From positions 186,001 to 250,000 of the forward strand of contig JAFZKN010000021.1 of the NCBI GenBank assembly GCA_017553635.1: DNA of 64,000 bases, given 5' to 3'. The stretch's first letter is position 1; each line of letters opens with the position of its first letter. The position numbers were made by a program, and so were the translations under genes. Below the pieces are notes generated by a model, which ran no database searches, had not been told where the DNA came from, and saw nothing but the letters and a program-made list of their open reading frames with translations. Positions 1 through 7,968 of this stretch are shown piece by piece. The DNA is from Treponema sp. (lineage in GTDB: Bacteria; Spirochaetota; Spirochaetia; Treponematales; Treponemataceae).

Positions 1-1003
1 TACCGCGCACTCCCGGAGCAATGTGCTTGCCTTTTAATACTTCTGCTGCAATACGAAGATCGCTTATGCGTCCGTTTGTACAGCTTCCGATATAAACCTG
101 ATTTACTTTTGTACCTGCAAGTTCACGTACAGGTTTAACCTGATCAGGCTTATAGTTTATTGTAGCAAGAGGTTCGAGATTTGACAAATCAAATTCATAA
201 GTTTTTACATATTCTGCGTCATCGTCAGAACGCCATTTTTTATAGTCTTCGATGGCTGCTTCTTTAGAAGGGTAGTCATCCTTAATGAATTCCCAGAGGT
301 ATTCAACAGTTTTTTCGTCCGGAAAGCAGATTCCGCTTGTAGCACCGGCTTCTACGGCCATGTTACAGATTGTCATTCTTTCTTCCATTCCGAAGCTGTC
401 AACTACAGGTCCTGTAAATTCTACTACACAGTTTGTAGCACCGTTTACACCGATTTTGCTGATTAAAAAGAGGATTACGTCTTTTGCGTAAACACCTTTT
501 TTGAGCTTTCCGTTAAGAACGAATTTAATTGAATTCGGTTCTTTAAATGAACATACTCCCTTTAAAATTCCGACTTCAAGGTCAGTAGTTCCGACTCCGG
601 CAGCAAAAGCACCGAATGCACCGTGTGTACAGGTATGGCTGTCTCCCATTATTACTGTAAAGCCAGGGCGTACAAATCCTTTTTCCGGAAAAATTGCATG
701 GCATACACCGTTTGCACCGATGTCAAAAAAGTCTTTGATTTTATTTCTGCATGCCCAGTCACGAAGAATCTTTTCCTGAGTAGCTGTCTTAGAGTCTTTA
801 GCAGGAGTAACATGGTCAATAACTGCCTTGATTTTAGAGCAGTCAAAAACGCGGTCTTTATTACGTTCAACTAAATCTGTAATGGCAATTGGAGTTGTGA
901 TTTCATGACAGAAGACACGGTCCAGTTTTAAAACATAAGTATCTTCAAATGGTTTTTCTACGAGATGTGATTCGAAAATCTTTTGAGCGATTGTCTTTCC
1001 CAT
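1..1003 (-). CDS. leuC: 3-isopropylmalate dehydratase large subunit, LeuC type 2 (partial, C-terminus off the left edge)
   Basis: Reading the minus strand from the ATG at 1001-1003 gives an open frame of 334 residues that leaves the window. The product is an aconitase-family dehydratase that isomerises 2- to 3-isopropylmalate in leucine synthesis. Seen in the sequence: an opening MGKTIAQKI, the GDSHTCTHGAFGAFAAGVGTTD block, and SCTNGR near the cut end, whose cysteine is the first [4Fe-4S] ligand. The other two ligands would lie beyond the edge. The N-terminus resembles the shorter 'type 2' LeuC/homoaconitase class, so a homoaconitase-like substrate cannot be excluded. A GGGAG ribosome site lies 10 bases before the ATG, and a strong promoter precedes it. 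No leuD is visible; it may lie further left. Confidence 0.9.
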   Translation of the reverse strand, partial: MGKTIAQKIFESHLVEKPFEDTYVLKLDRVFCHEITTPIAITDLVERNKDRVFDCSKIKAVIDHVTPAKDSKTATQEKILRDWACRNKIKDFFDIGANGVCHAIFPEKGFVRPGFTVIMGDSHTCTHGAFGAFAAGVGTTDLEVGILKGVCSFKEPNSIKFVLNGKLKKGVYAKDVILFLISKIGVNGATNCVVEFTGPVVDSFGMEERMTICNMAVEAGATSGICFPDEKTVEYLWEFIKDDYPSKEAAIEDYKKWRSDDDAEYVKTYEFDLSNLEPLATINYKPDQVKPVRELAGTKVNQVYIGSCTNGRISDLRIAAEVLKGKHIAPGVRG

Positions 1004-1038
1004 TGTAAATAATCTCCCTGTATTTTTAAGTTATATTT

Positions 1039-1067
1039 AATATATTAAATATTATTAAATCTGTCAA
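1039..1067 (-). promoter_or_regulatory. Promoter of leuC
   Basis: On the minus strand TTGACA (1062-1067) is followed by a 17-base spacer and TATATT (1039-1044). The -35 box abuts the T-run of the upstream gene's terminator, so leuC starts afresh after that gene ends. Confidence 0.75.
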
Positions 1068-1068
1068 C

Positions 1069-1102
1069 AAAAAAATATGCACCGATGCAGTCATCGATGC
1101 AT
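1069..1102 (-). terminator. Rho-independent terminator of the HMA-like gene
   Basis: An 11-pair stem (1077-1087 with 1092-1102, one G-U pair, ACTG loop) is followed on the minus strand by a run of seven T. It lies 20 bases after the stop of the small HMA-like gene. Confidence 0.85.
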
Positions 1103-1122
1103 ACTATTTTTCATTCGAGGTA

Positions 1123-1332
1123 TTATCCTAAAACCTGAACGCCATTAGCTTCAATAGCTGAATTGATTGCAGCCTCAACGCCTGCAACTCCCTCATCAAA
1201 ATCAACAAGAACCTGAGCCTTAGAAGCATTTGCTTCACAGTGTGTAACACCAGCTACACCACTAACTGCAGCTCCAACTTTATTTGCAGAATCGTCATCA
1301 AACATTCCGGCAACATAGATTTTCTTTTGCAT
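1123..1332 (-). CDS. Small heavy-metal-associated (HMA) fold protein lacking the CxxC metal site
   Basis: The 69-residue product has the length and pattern of a single HMA/CopZ-type beta-alpha-beta-beta-alpha-beta domain. Signs are the opening KKIYVAGM, an amphipathic helix, VAGVTHCEANASKAQVLVDFDEG, and a second helix ending in VQVLG. In copper chaperones the loop after the first strand is MxCxxC. Here it is MFDDDSANK, so both thiol ligands are replaced by acidic residues; the only cysteine is in the third segment. It therefore probably does not bind Cu(I) in the usual way, and its role is unknown. AGGAG lies 9 bases before the ATG. The gene has its own promoter and terminator and is monocistronic. 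Confidence 0.75.
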   Translation of the reverse strand: MQKKIYVAGMFDDDSANKVGAAVSGVAGVTHCEANASKAQVLVDFDEGVAGVEAAINSAIEANGVQVLG

Positions 1333-1362
1333 TTTCCAATGCTCCTAAATTAATCTATACTT

Positions 1363-1391
1363 ATTATATATATTTGAATTGTATTTTGCAA
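1363..1391 (-). promoter_or_regulatory. Promoter of the HMA-like gene
   Basis: Minus-strand TTGCAA (1386-1391), 17-base spacer, TATAAT (1363-1368). It leaves a leader of about 25 bases that contains the AGGAG ribosome site. Confidence 0.6.
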
Positions 1392-1519
1392 GTTTAATTT
1401 TGGAGATATGCAAATTTTTTTTGACCAGGACAGTGTTGAACTTTGTTATATTCAGGTTGAATTTTATCTGAGGCAAAAATTGATCTGTACTGAATGGATT
1501 AAAAAAGTCGTGTGGGTCT

Positions 1520-2536
1520 TTAAGCCTGGGTTTTCCCGAGCTGGCCGCAAGCTCCTTTTATTGTTCTTCCGCGTCTGGTTCTTAATGTAACATTAAGTCC
1601 TGCATTTTCAAGAATCTGGACAAATGAACGGCATTCTTTTGCATCAGGTTCTTCAAAGGGAAGGTTATCAATCGGGTTCCAGGGAATAAGGTTTATGTTA
1701 ACATCAATTCCGCGTGCAAACTCTATCATATGTTTTGCACTTTCTTTTCCTGTATTTTTGTCATGGAGAAGGGCAGCTTCCAGGGTGACTCTTCTTCCCG
1801 ATTTTTGTGCATAGTAATTTATTGCCTCTCTGAGTTCTGGAAGCGGATTTCCTTTTTGAACAGGCATTAAAGTTTCACGAAGATCTTCGTCTGCCGTAGT
1901 AAGGGAGACTGCAAGTCTTATATTAGGTCCATTGTCGGCAAGATCATAAATTCCTTTTATGACTCCGCAAGTGCTTAAAGTGATTCTTCTTGTAGAAAGG
2001 TTTCTTCCATCTTTTGAACTTAAAATATCAATTGCCTTTCTGATTGAATCAAGGTTCATCATAGGTTCACCCATTCCCATAAAGACAATGTTATCAAGTG
2101 TTCCGGCTTCCTCTTCCAGGTACATGAACTGTTCAATTATTTCACCGGGAGTTAAATTTCTTGCAAGACCTAAAGTTCCTGTCTGACAGAAAGCGCATTT
2201 CATTGCACATCCTGCCTGACATGAAACACATGCTGTTTTTCTTTCATTTTTATCTGTAAGAAGAACAGTTTCAATAAAAAGTCCGTCTTTAAGTTTTATC
2301 TGAAGTTTTACAGTGCCATCAGGATCGCGTAAAACCTGATTTACAGTTGAACTCCGTATCTGTGCTTTTGCTTCAAGCTGATCGCGGAGCTCTTTTGAAA
2401 GGTTTGTCATTTCTGAAAAACCTTTTGCATGAGAATAAATCCATTTAAAAATCTGCTTCGCACGGAATGACTGTTTTAGTTCGAGACATTCCGTGATTTC
2501 CTGAGAAGTAAGTCCTGTTAATGAGATTTTATTCAT
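1520..2536 (-). CDS. rlmN: Dual-specificity 23S rRNA A2503 / tRNA A37 C2-methyltransferase RlmN
   Basis: The product is a 338-residue radical-SAM methylase that makes 2-methyladenosine in 23S rRNA and some tRNAs. The iron-sulfur motif CxxxCxxC is present at C110, C114 and C117. The two methyl-transfer cysteines are also present: C103 in ACVSCQAGC, and C330 in GACGQL near the C-terminus. The GMGEPMMN and NPIDN-type blocks and the length are standard. The start ATG (2534-2536) has no ribosome site; instead a TGn-TATAAT extended -10 ends six bases upstream, suggesting a leaderless mRNA. It is downstream of, and independent from, the TPR gene pair. Confidence 0.95.
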   Translation of the reverse strand: MNKISLTGLTSQEITECLELKQSFRAKQIFKWIYSHAKGFSEMTNLSKELRDQLEAKAQIRSSTVNQVLRDPDGTVKLQIKLKDGLFIETVLLTDKNERKTACVSCQAGCAMKCAFCQTGTLGLARNLTPGEIIEQFMYLEEEAGTLDNIVFMGMGEPMMNLDSIRKAIDILSSKDGRNLSTRRITLSTCGVIKGIYDLADNGPNIRLAVSLTTADEDLRETLMPVQKGNPLPELREAINYYAQKSGRRVTLEAALLHDKNTGKESAKHMIEFARGIDVNINLIPWNPIDNLPFEEPDAKECRSFVQILENAGLNVTLRTRRGRTIKGACGQLGKTQA

Positions 2537-2542
2537 AACAAA

Positions 2543-2571
2543 ATTATATCAGAAAAGATTGAACTTATGAA
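2543..2571 (-). promoter_or_regulatory. Candidate leaderless promoter of rlmN
   Basis: Minus-strand TATAAT (2543-2548) preceded by TGA (extended -10), with TTCATA (2566-2571) at 17 bases. Only six bases separate the -10 from the ATG. The promoter lies partly inside the end of the upstream TPR gene. Confidence 0.6.
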
Positions 2572-3728
2572 ATACTCTTGTTGTTTTTTACTTTATCGAG
2601 GGCTTCGTTAATTGCCTGACTTCTTAAACCGAATTTCTGGAAACTTTCAAGGGCCTCAATCGCTTTCTGTTTTTGATTCAGTTTTAAATAACTGTCTGCT
2701 AAATCGATATAAAGTCTGTAATTCTTCGGATCATTTTTGATGAGCGAATCAAGACGCTCGATGCTTTCTTCATAACGACCTTCACCTTTACAGATTAAGG
2801 CAAGTCCAAGGGCAGCATAAATATCAAAGTCAATATTCATTGCCTTGTTGTAATATTCTGTTGCAGTTTTATAGTCTCCTGTATTTCTGTATGCATCACC
2901 TGCACGTGTAAGAATTACTTTATTATTTGGATCAAGTTCAAGAATTTTATTCCAGTACTCAACAGAACGGTACTGCTGGTTCATTCCGCGGTAACAGTCT
3001 GCGAGACCGAACAATGCGTAGAAATTTTTCGGATCACTTTCGAGAGCTTTTTCAAAATAGTAAACTCCCTTGTCGAATGTTTTTAATTTTCTATGGCAGT
3101 TACCGATTGAAGTCAATACACGAATATCTACGGCACTTGGATTAAGGTCAAGCATCTTTGTCCAGTAATACAGTGCATCACGATATTCTTTAAAGTCATA
3201 ATGCAGGTGTCCAAGTCCAATCAGGGCATACGGATTATTTTCTTCCATGTCCAGAACTTTAAGATAAAGCTGCTTTGACTTTTTAAAGTCACGGATTTTT
3301 CTGTAAGCATCTGCAACGCGGGTTAATACTGTAATGTTTCTGTCATCGTGAATAAGATACTGTTCCCAGATTGTAATAGCTTTATGAAACTGGTTAAGTG
3401 CTTTGTAACAGTCTGCAAGGCCGAAAAGAGCATAATTATTACCTGGATGATACGAAAGACATCTTGAATAATAATTGATGGCATCGTTGTAATGATTGAG
3501 TTTTCTTTCTGAATCTCCTAATCCTACGAGGGCATAGTTGTTGTTTTCCTCTATGTCAAGGATTTTTGAAAATTCATCTTTAGCTTCCTTGATTTTGTTT
3601 TCCTTTAAAAGCTGATAACCTTTTTTTGATAACTCTGAAATCTCATTTGACTGTTCATTTTCCAGGTCTTTTGTCGGGTCCAGAGCATCCAGATCCGGGT
3701 TTTGATTAACATCTCTCTTCTCTTCCAT
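2565..3728 (-). CDS. Tetratricopeptide repeat protein (cytoplasmic)
   Basis: This 387-residue protein begins with a charged, disordered stretch (about residues 1-35) and then has around ten tandem 34-residue TPR units. Repeated signatures include NNYALVGLGD, NNYALFGLADCY, NPYALIGLGHLHY and NFYALFGLADCYRG. There is no signal peptide or membrane segment, so it is probably a cytoplasmic scaffold. AGGAG precedes the ATG. It lies about 30 bases after the 114-residue gene and likely forms an operon with it. The repeat sequences are unusually regular, with ALxGLxD recurring at 34- or 68-residue spacing. The partner is unknown. Confidence 0.85.
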   Translation of the reverse strand: MEEKRDVNQNPDLDALDPTKDLENEQSNEISELSKKGYQLLKENKIKEAKDEFSKILDIEENNNYALVGLGDSERKLNHYNDAINYYSRCLSYHPGNNYALFGLADCYKALNQFHKAITIWEQYLIHDDRNITVLTRVADAYRKIRDFKKSKQLYLKVLDMEENNPYALIGLGHLHYDFKEYRDALYYWTKMLDLNPSAVDIRVLTSIGNCHRKLKTFDKGVYYFEKALESDPKNFYALFGLADCYRGMNQQYRSVEYWNKILELDPNNKVILTRAGDAYRNTGDYKTATEYYNKAMNIDFDIYAALGLALICKGEGRYEESIERLDSLIKNDPKNYRLYIDLADSYLKLNQKQKAIEALESFQKFGLRSQAINEALDKVKNNKSIS

Positions 3729-3760
3729 TTTTTTTACATCTCCTGAATTGTGTTGTATTA

Positions 3761-4105
3761 TTAAATATTATCCTCTAATAACATGGATATTGTTTTTGCA
3801 ATTTTGTTGTATATAGGTTCGGTTTTACGGTTGTTGTGTGCAAGCAGATAAAGTTTAAGTGCTTTAAGTTCTTTTTTATCATCTGCATACTTGTCTGCAA
3901 CTCTTGTCAGACCGTCTGAATAGCCCGTTGTGATGAATATTCTTCTTGCGCCTTCTATATTTCCTTCATTAAAAAGAATATTTCCCTTACGATTAAGAAT
4001 AACCTTTTGTTCTGAGGAGAGTGTATCAACAGGGTGGTCGGTTACTTTTATAAATCCTTCCGGAATCTGTTTTTCTTCCAGCAAACTTTTTGTCTCTTTA
4101 TTCAT
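3761..4105 (-). CDS. Conserved-looking small protein, TPR-like
   Basis: I do not recognise the family of this 114-residue product. It lacks a signal sequence and is predicted mostly helical. The segment RKGNILFNEGNIEGARRIFITTGYSDGLTRVADKY resembles one TPR-like helical pair, and ELKALKLYLLAHNN could be another helix. An AAGGAAG ribosome site precedes the ATG, with a TATAAT box further upstream. It is the first gene of a probable two-gene operon with the long TPR protein, suggesting that the two act together. Confidence 0.6.
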   Translation of the reverse strand: MNKETKSLLEEKQIPEGFIKVTDHPVDTLSSEQKVILNRKGNILFNEGNIEGARRIFITTGYSDGLTRVADKYADDKKELKALKLYLLAHNNRKTEPIYNKIAKTISMLLEDNI

Positions 4106-4180
4106 AATCTTCCTTTATACTATATATTATAATGGTATCATAAAAATACTAGAAGTCAATAGAGCAGCGTGAATTATTTT

Positions 4181-4723
4181 TCATTTGTAAGTATAGAAAT
4201 CTACGATGGAACGGCCGTAAATTCTCTGATCTTTTCTGTAAAGATTACCTATTTCATCGCCCATAAAGTGTTCTTCCGGCCTGTGAATCAGTATAGTTCC
4301 CCCTGGGTTTAAAAGCATCCTTTTTCCGGCTTCTTCTACAAGCTGCTCATGGAATTTATACGGGAAGGGCGGATCAAAGAATATGTAGTCAAATTTATTT
4401 TTACATCGCTTTATAAATAGCTCGACTGCCATAAAATGGCACTGAATCTTAAGGTTAAGCTCTTTTTCCGTTATAGAAACGTTTTCAAGGACCGTCTTTA
4501 TTTTAATCTTGTCTTTTTCACAAAGTTCAACATGTGATGCACCACGTGAGGCTGCTTCTATTGCGATTGTCCCCGAACCCGAAAAAAGGTCTAAAAAGGA
4601 TTTCCCTGATAAGTCTCCTATTATCGCAAAAACGGATTCGCGCATTCTGTCCATTGCGGGACGAATTACGCCTTCAGGACATTTAATGCTTCTGCCGGAT
4701 AATTTTCCACCTGTAATTCTCAT
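4181..4723 (-). CDS. rsmD: 16S rRNA (guanine966-N2)-methyltransferase RsmD
   Basis: The 180-residue product has the RsmD layout: MRITGGKLSGR at the N-terminus, a TRPAMDRMRESVFAI-type block (here RPAMDRMRESVFAII), the SAM-binding FLDLFSGSGTIAIEAASRGA, and the catalytic motif FFDPPFPY. It methylates N2 of G966 in 16S rRNA using S-adenosylmethionine. Its start lies two bases after the stop of the ankyrin-repeat gene, so the two are transcribed together and probably translationally coupled. Confidence 0.92.
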   Translation of the reverse strand: MRITGGKLSGRSIKCPEGVIRPAMDRMRESVFAIIGDLSGKSFLDLFSGSGTIAIEAASRGASHVELCEKDKIKIKTVLENVSITEKELNLKIQCHFMAVELFIKRCKNKFDYIFFDPPFPYKFHEQLVEEAGKRMLLNPGGTILIHRPEEHFMGDEIGNLYRKDQRIYGRSIVDFYTYK

Positions 4724-4725
4724 AG

Positions 4726-6384
4726 CTATCTTTTTTTAGAAGAAGAAACATTTAGAGACCAGTAAACAGAATCACGAACGAGATTGCTGTTTTCTTTTGC
4801 ATAACCGAATGCGTTCTTTTTTTCGAAACTGATTATGTAAGGGTCTGCTCCGTTTTCAAGTAATAATTTTATTACATCCGTTGAACTGTAATTTGAAGCT
4901 GCATACATTAATGCAGTTTTCCCATCAATAAGTTTATTTATATTTTTAATATGCGGAATGAATGGTTTTATGATGTCTGCCGGCCGTTCATGGGAGAGGG
5001 CAGTGATAAATGCATTTGTCAGATTTAATTTTTCATTCTGCGCATGTTCTATGATAAGTGACATTACCTGTTCGTTTTTACAGTAAACTGCTGCGATTGT
5101 AAGCGGTGTAACTCCGTATACATTCGGTTTTTCGTTAAGAGATGAACCGTATGAGAAAAGAAGTGCAATGATATCCGGAGAATCTGAATAACGGCATGCA
5201 TACATTAATGGTGTCCAGCCGTCTTTATCTCTTGCATCTGTTTTTGCTCCTGAATAGAGAAGCTTGTAACAGAGTTCAACATCACCGGCAATGATTGCAT
5301 TCATTAATCTTGTTCTTCCATTCTTATCTTTTGCATCAGGATTAGGAATGTTTTTTATTTTGACATCTTCTGCCGTTACCGTTAATTCTGAATCCATGTC
5401 ATCAAAAAGATATTCAGGACGGTTTTTATTATAGTGATCAATTACAGGAAGTTCTTCAGAAGCAGGTGCTACTGTAATTGTTTCAGGTTCAACCTGGAGA
5501 ACTTCTTCTGTTTCTTCTGCTTCAGTAACTTCTTCTTCGTCTTCAGTAATTTCTTCTTCGACTTCGGTTTCTTCTTCAATTTCTTCCGGTTCGTATTCTA
5601 TTTCTTCGTCTTCAACAGCAACAGCAGGAAGAACTTCTGGCGGTTCTTCTGCAATCTGTTCGTATACTTCAGGTTCAGCTGTTTCTTCAACTGCTTCTTC
5701 TGCAATTTCTTCAGAAGGCTCTTCCGGAACTTCTTCGACAGCATCTTCTTCAACTGTTTCTTCAGTTACTTCTGCAACTTCCTCAGGAGTTTCTTCGGTT
5801 TCTTCTGCAAGCTCTTCAGGAGTTTCTCCAGCTGTTTCTTCTGTAACTTCTTCAGGAATTTCTTCTACAGGTTCTTCTGCCGGTGGTTCTTCTTTAACTG
5901 CTTTTGCAGGGTCAGAAGCATATTCAAGAAGCTTTTTATATGCTGTTGTATTTTCACCTGCATAATCAAATGAAGTTTTTCCGTCTTTATCTTTTACTGT
6001 GCAGCGTTTTGCACGTCCACTCTTTGTGAGGGCGTTAAAGCATATGATTTTGTCGATGATTCTGGGATCTGACTGGTGTTTGCATGCGAACATGAGGGCA
6101 GTTTTTCCATAGGCATTTTTTATGTCAGGACTGCATCCTGCCTTGAGAATGGCCTCTATAACCTGAATGCTGCAGTTATGTTCTATTGCAATCATAAGGA
6201 TTGAATCTTTATCAGTGTTATAGCTTACAGCGGCAAGATTTGAATTTCTTGTAAGAATTTTTTTTACATTGGCTGATGAATCTGCCTCAATAGCACGAAT
6301 AAGATCGTTTTTATTGTAGGAAAAAGCCGGGAATAATGTAAAAAGCACTGAAAATGCTGCCAAAATTCTTTTTATTTTATTCAT
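4726..6384 (-). CDS. Secreted ankyrin-repeat protein with a long Glu-rich linker
   Basis: The 552-residue product starts with a likely signal peptide (residues 1-22, ending PAFS). Two groups of ankyrin repeats flank a strikingly acidic, low-complexity linker at about residues 164-315, built from EEP, EETPEE and EEV units. The first repeats (about 55-150) include NAYGKTALMFACKH. The second group (about 350-550) includes KNGRTRLMNAIIAGDVELC, DGWTPLMYACRYS and GKTALMYAASNYS. The linker suits an extended periplasmic spacer. It shares an operon with rsmD, two bases downstream. The start has no ribosome site but a near-perfect promoter ends six bases before the ATG. Function unknown. Confidence 0.8.
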   Translation of the reverse strand: MNKIKRILAAFSVLFTLFPAFSYNKNDLIRAIEADSSANVKKILTRNSNLAAVSYNTDKDSILMIAIEHNCSIQVIEAILKAGCSPDIKNAYGKTALMFACKHQSDPRIIDKIICFNALTKSGRAKRCTVKDKDGKTSFDYAGENTTAYKKLLEYASDPAKAVKEEPPAEEPVEEIPEEVTEETAGETPEELAEETEETPEEVAEVTEETVEEDAVEEVPEEPSEEIAEEAVEETAEPEVYEQIAEEPPEVLPAVAVEDEEIEYEPEEIEEETEVEEEITEDEEEVTEAEETEEVLQVEPETITVAPASEELPVIDHYNKNRPEYLFDDMDSELTVTAEDVKIKNIPNPDAKDKNGRTRLMNAIIAGDVELCYKLLYSGAKTDARDKDGWTPLMYACRYSDSPDIIALLFSYGSSLNEKPNVYGVTPLTIAAVYCKNEQVMSLIIEHAQNEKLNLTNAFITALSHERPADIIKPFIPHIKNINKLIDGKTALMYAASNYSSTDVIKLLLENGADPYIISFEKKNAFGYAKENSNLVRDSVYWSLNVSSSKKR

Positions 6385-6390
6385 ACTTCT

Positions 6391-6419
6391 ATTATATATA
6401 GCAAAATCCCACCGGTCAA
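6391..6419 (-). promoter_or_regulatory. Strong candidate leaderless promoter of the ankyrin gene
   Basis: Minus-strand TTGACC (6414-6419), 17-base spacer, TATAAT (6391-6396), then six bases and the ATG. It is back-to-back with the yebC promoter. Confidence 0.7.
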
Positions 6420-6422
6420 GTA

Positions 6423-6452
6423 TTGACTATTGGCGACCATTAATGATATTAT
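6423..6452 (+). promoter_or_regulatory. Promoter of yebC
   Basis: TTGACT (6423-6428), 18-base spacer, TATTAT (6447-6452) preceded by TGA (extended -10). It gives a leader of about 48 bases with a good AAGGAG site before the start. Confidence 0.65.
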
Positions 6453-6505
6453 TTTTGAGTTATACCATTAATACATAATTTTAAAGATTTATATAAGGAG
6501 TTCCC

Positions 6506-7249
6506 ATGTCAGGACACAGTAAATGGGCCACAATCAAACATGCAAAAGGTTTGGCCGATGCAAAACGTGGAAAGATTTTTACAAAATTCATCAAGGAAAT
6601 TTCTATTGCAGCTCGTATGGGTGGTGGAGATCCTAACTCAAATCCACGTCTCAGAACAGTAATCATCAAGGCAAGAGCCGCTAACATGCCTAAAGATAAC
6701 ATTGAACGTGCTATCAAAAAAGGTACTGGTGAAGACGGTGCAACAGCATACGAAGAATTAGTATATGAAGGATACGCTCCAGGTGGAGTTGCTGTAATGG
6801 TTGAAGTTCTTACAGATAACCACAACCGCGCTGCAGCTGATGTCCGCAATATCTTTACAAAACATGGTGGAAACCTTGGAACAACAGGTTCTGTAAGCCG
6901 TATGTTCCAGAGAAAGGGAACTATCGAAATCGATGCAGAAAAAGCAAGCGAAGACGAAGTAATGGAAATCGCTCTTGATGCAGGTGCAGACGATGTAGTA
7001 AACGAAGACGGAGTAATTACAATTACAACAACTCCAGATGCATTTACAGCAGTTGCAGATGCAATCGCAGCAAAAGGAATCGAAACTCTTTCTGCTGACG
7101 TAGGAATGGTTCCAGATGCATATACAGCAGTAGATAAAGATACAGCTGCTAAAGTTCAGAAGATGATTGATAAACTCGAAGACAACGACGATGTTCAGAA
7201 CGTTTATCACACAGCTGAATATCCGGATGACTTTGAACCGGAAGCTTAA
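6506..7249 (+). CDS. yebC: YebC/PmpR family transcription or translation regulator
   Basis: The 247-residue product opens with MSGHSKWATIKHAKG and contains the invariant YEGYAPGGVAVMVEVLTDNHNRAAADVRNIFTKHGGNLG block. Length and motifs match the YebC/TACO1 family, which includes DNA-binding regulators and, in recent work on the family, factors that help ribosomes translate difficult (proline-rich) stretches. AAGGAG lies about eight bases before the ATG. A hairpin terminator follows. ruvC comes next, as in many bacteria, but here it has its own -10 box. Confidence 0.95.
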   Translation: MSGHSKWATIKHAKGLADAKRGKIFTKFIKEISIAARMGGGDPNSNPRLRTVIIKARAANMPKDNIERAIKKGTGEDGATAYEELVYEGYAPGGVAVMVEVLTDNHNRAAADVRNIFTKHGGNLGTTGSVSRMFQRKGTIEIDAEKASEDEVMEIALDAGADDVVNEDGVITITTTPDAFTAVADAIAAKGIETLSADVGMVPDAYTAVDKDTAAKVQKMIDKLEDNDDVQNVYHTAEYPDDFEPEA

Positions 7250-7275
7250 TATAAAAGCTTTTTAATGATAAACAG

Positions 7276-7306
7276 AGCCCGACGTAATGCCGGGCTTTAT
7301 TGTTTT
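7276..7306 (+). terminator. Terminator after yebC
   Basis: Stem AGCCCG (7276-7281) and CGGGCT (7291-7296) is followed by a T-rich tract. It makes the upstream in-frame ATG at 7265 an unlikely start for ruvC. Confidence 0.7.
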
Positions 7307-7317
7307 AAAATATATAT

Positions 7318-7323
7318 TATAAT
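7318..7323 (+). promoter_or_regulatory. -10 box of ruvC
   Basis: TATAAT ends seven bases before the ATG at 7331 and overlaps an alternative ATG at 7322. No convincing -35 is seen; that position falls in the yebC terminator T-tract. Confidence 0.45.
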
Positions 7324-7330
7324 GAAGTAT

Positions 7331-7888
7331 ATGAAAAAAAAGGTATCGGACTTTGAGCCGCTTCCAGGTTCAAAGGTTTGTGAAAGCGGAAAAAAATCTT
7401 CTCGAAAAAAAATACGCCGAGTCCTCGGAATTGACCCAGGACTTGCAAATACCGGTTTTGGAATTGTTGATTTTTACGAAGGAAGATACCGTATGGTAAG
7501 CTACGGCTGCATTACAACAGATTCCGGACAGAATCATGGAGAGCGTCTTCTTACGATTTACAATAAACTCTGTGCAGTCATAGACGAGTTTAAACCCGAT
7601 GAAGCTGCAATGGAAACTTTATATTTTGCAAAGAACGTTACATCTGCAATGGGAGTAAGTGAAGCGCGTGGGGTAGTCTCTCTCTGTCTTGCGCAGCATT
7701 GCATTCCACTTGGAGAATATACACCTAATCAGATAAAAAAAGCAGTTACAGGAAATACAACTGCGGATAAAGAGCTTGTTCAGAATTATGTAAAGCTTCT
7801 TTTAGGACTTAAAGAAATTCCACGGCCTGATCATGCAGCAGATGCCCTTGCAGGAGCTGTTACTCATATTCATTCATCACTAAGATAA
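7331..7888 (+). CDS. ruvC: Holliday junction resolvase RuvC
   Basis: RuvC cuts four-way junctions together with RuvAB. The catalytic acidic residues are visible in RVLGIDPGLANTGFG, MET(L)YF, and the C-terminal RPDHAADALAGAVTH. The frame is open further upstream, but a terminator sits there and a TATAAT (7318-7323) overlaps the ATG at 7322. The ATG at 7331, seven bases after the -10, is therefore chosen, giving 185 residues with a basic N-terminal extension of about 35 residues ahead of the nuclease core. No ribosome site is present, so leaderless translation is suspected. The 7322 start remains possible. Confidence 0.92.
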   Translation: MKKKVSDFEPLPGSKVCESGKKSSRKKIRRVLGIDPGLANTGFGIVDFYEGRYRMVSYGCITTDSGQNHGERLLTIYNKLCAVIDEFKPDEAAMETLYFAKNVTSAMGVSEARGVVSLCLAQHCIPLGEYTPNQIKKAVTGNTTADKELVQNYVKLLLGLKEIPRPDHAADALAGAVTHIHSSLR

Positions 7889-7925
7889 GCCTGATTTTTT
7901 AATTAGTTGCTTTTTCCCCTTTTTT

Positions 7926-7954
7926 TTGATAGTATCAGAAAACTAATATAAAAT
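7926..7954 (+). promoter_or_regulatory. Promoter of the FGE-domain gene
   Basis: TTGATA (7926-7931), 17-base spacer, TAAAAT (7949-7954). An AAGGGG ribosome site follows at 7955-7960, ahead of the ATG at 7969. Confidence 0.6.
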
Positions 7955-7968
7955 AAGGGGAATTCAAA

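Noticed and set aside
1408..1590. A 60-codon plus-strand frame near 1.4 kb.
   Set aside because: Overlaps the end of rlmN antisense, with no recognisable motif or ribosome site.
5434..5973. A 179-codon Phe/Cys-rich open frame on the plus strand.
   Set aside because: It is the antisense shadow of the Glu-rich linker of the ankyrin protein; composition is not protein-like.
7265..7330. Upstream ATGs for ruvC at 7265 and 7322.
   Set aside because: The first lies before the yebC terminator and the second overlaps the -10 box; 7331 fits the promoter better.
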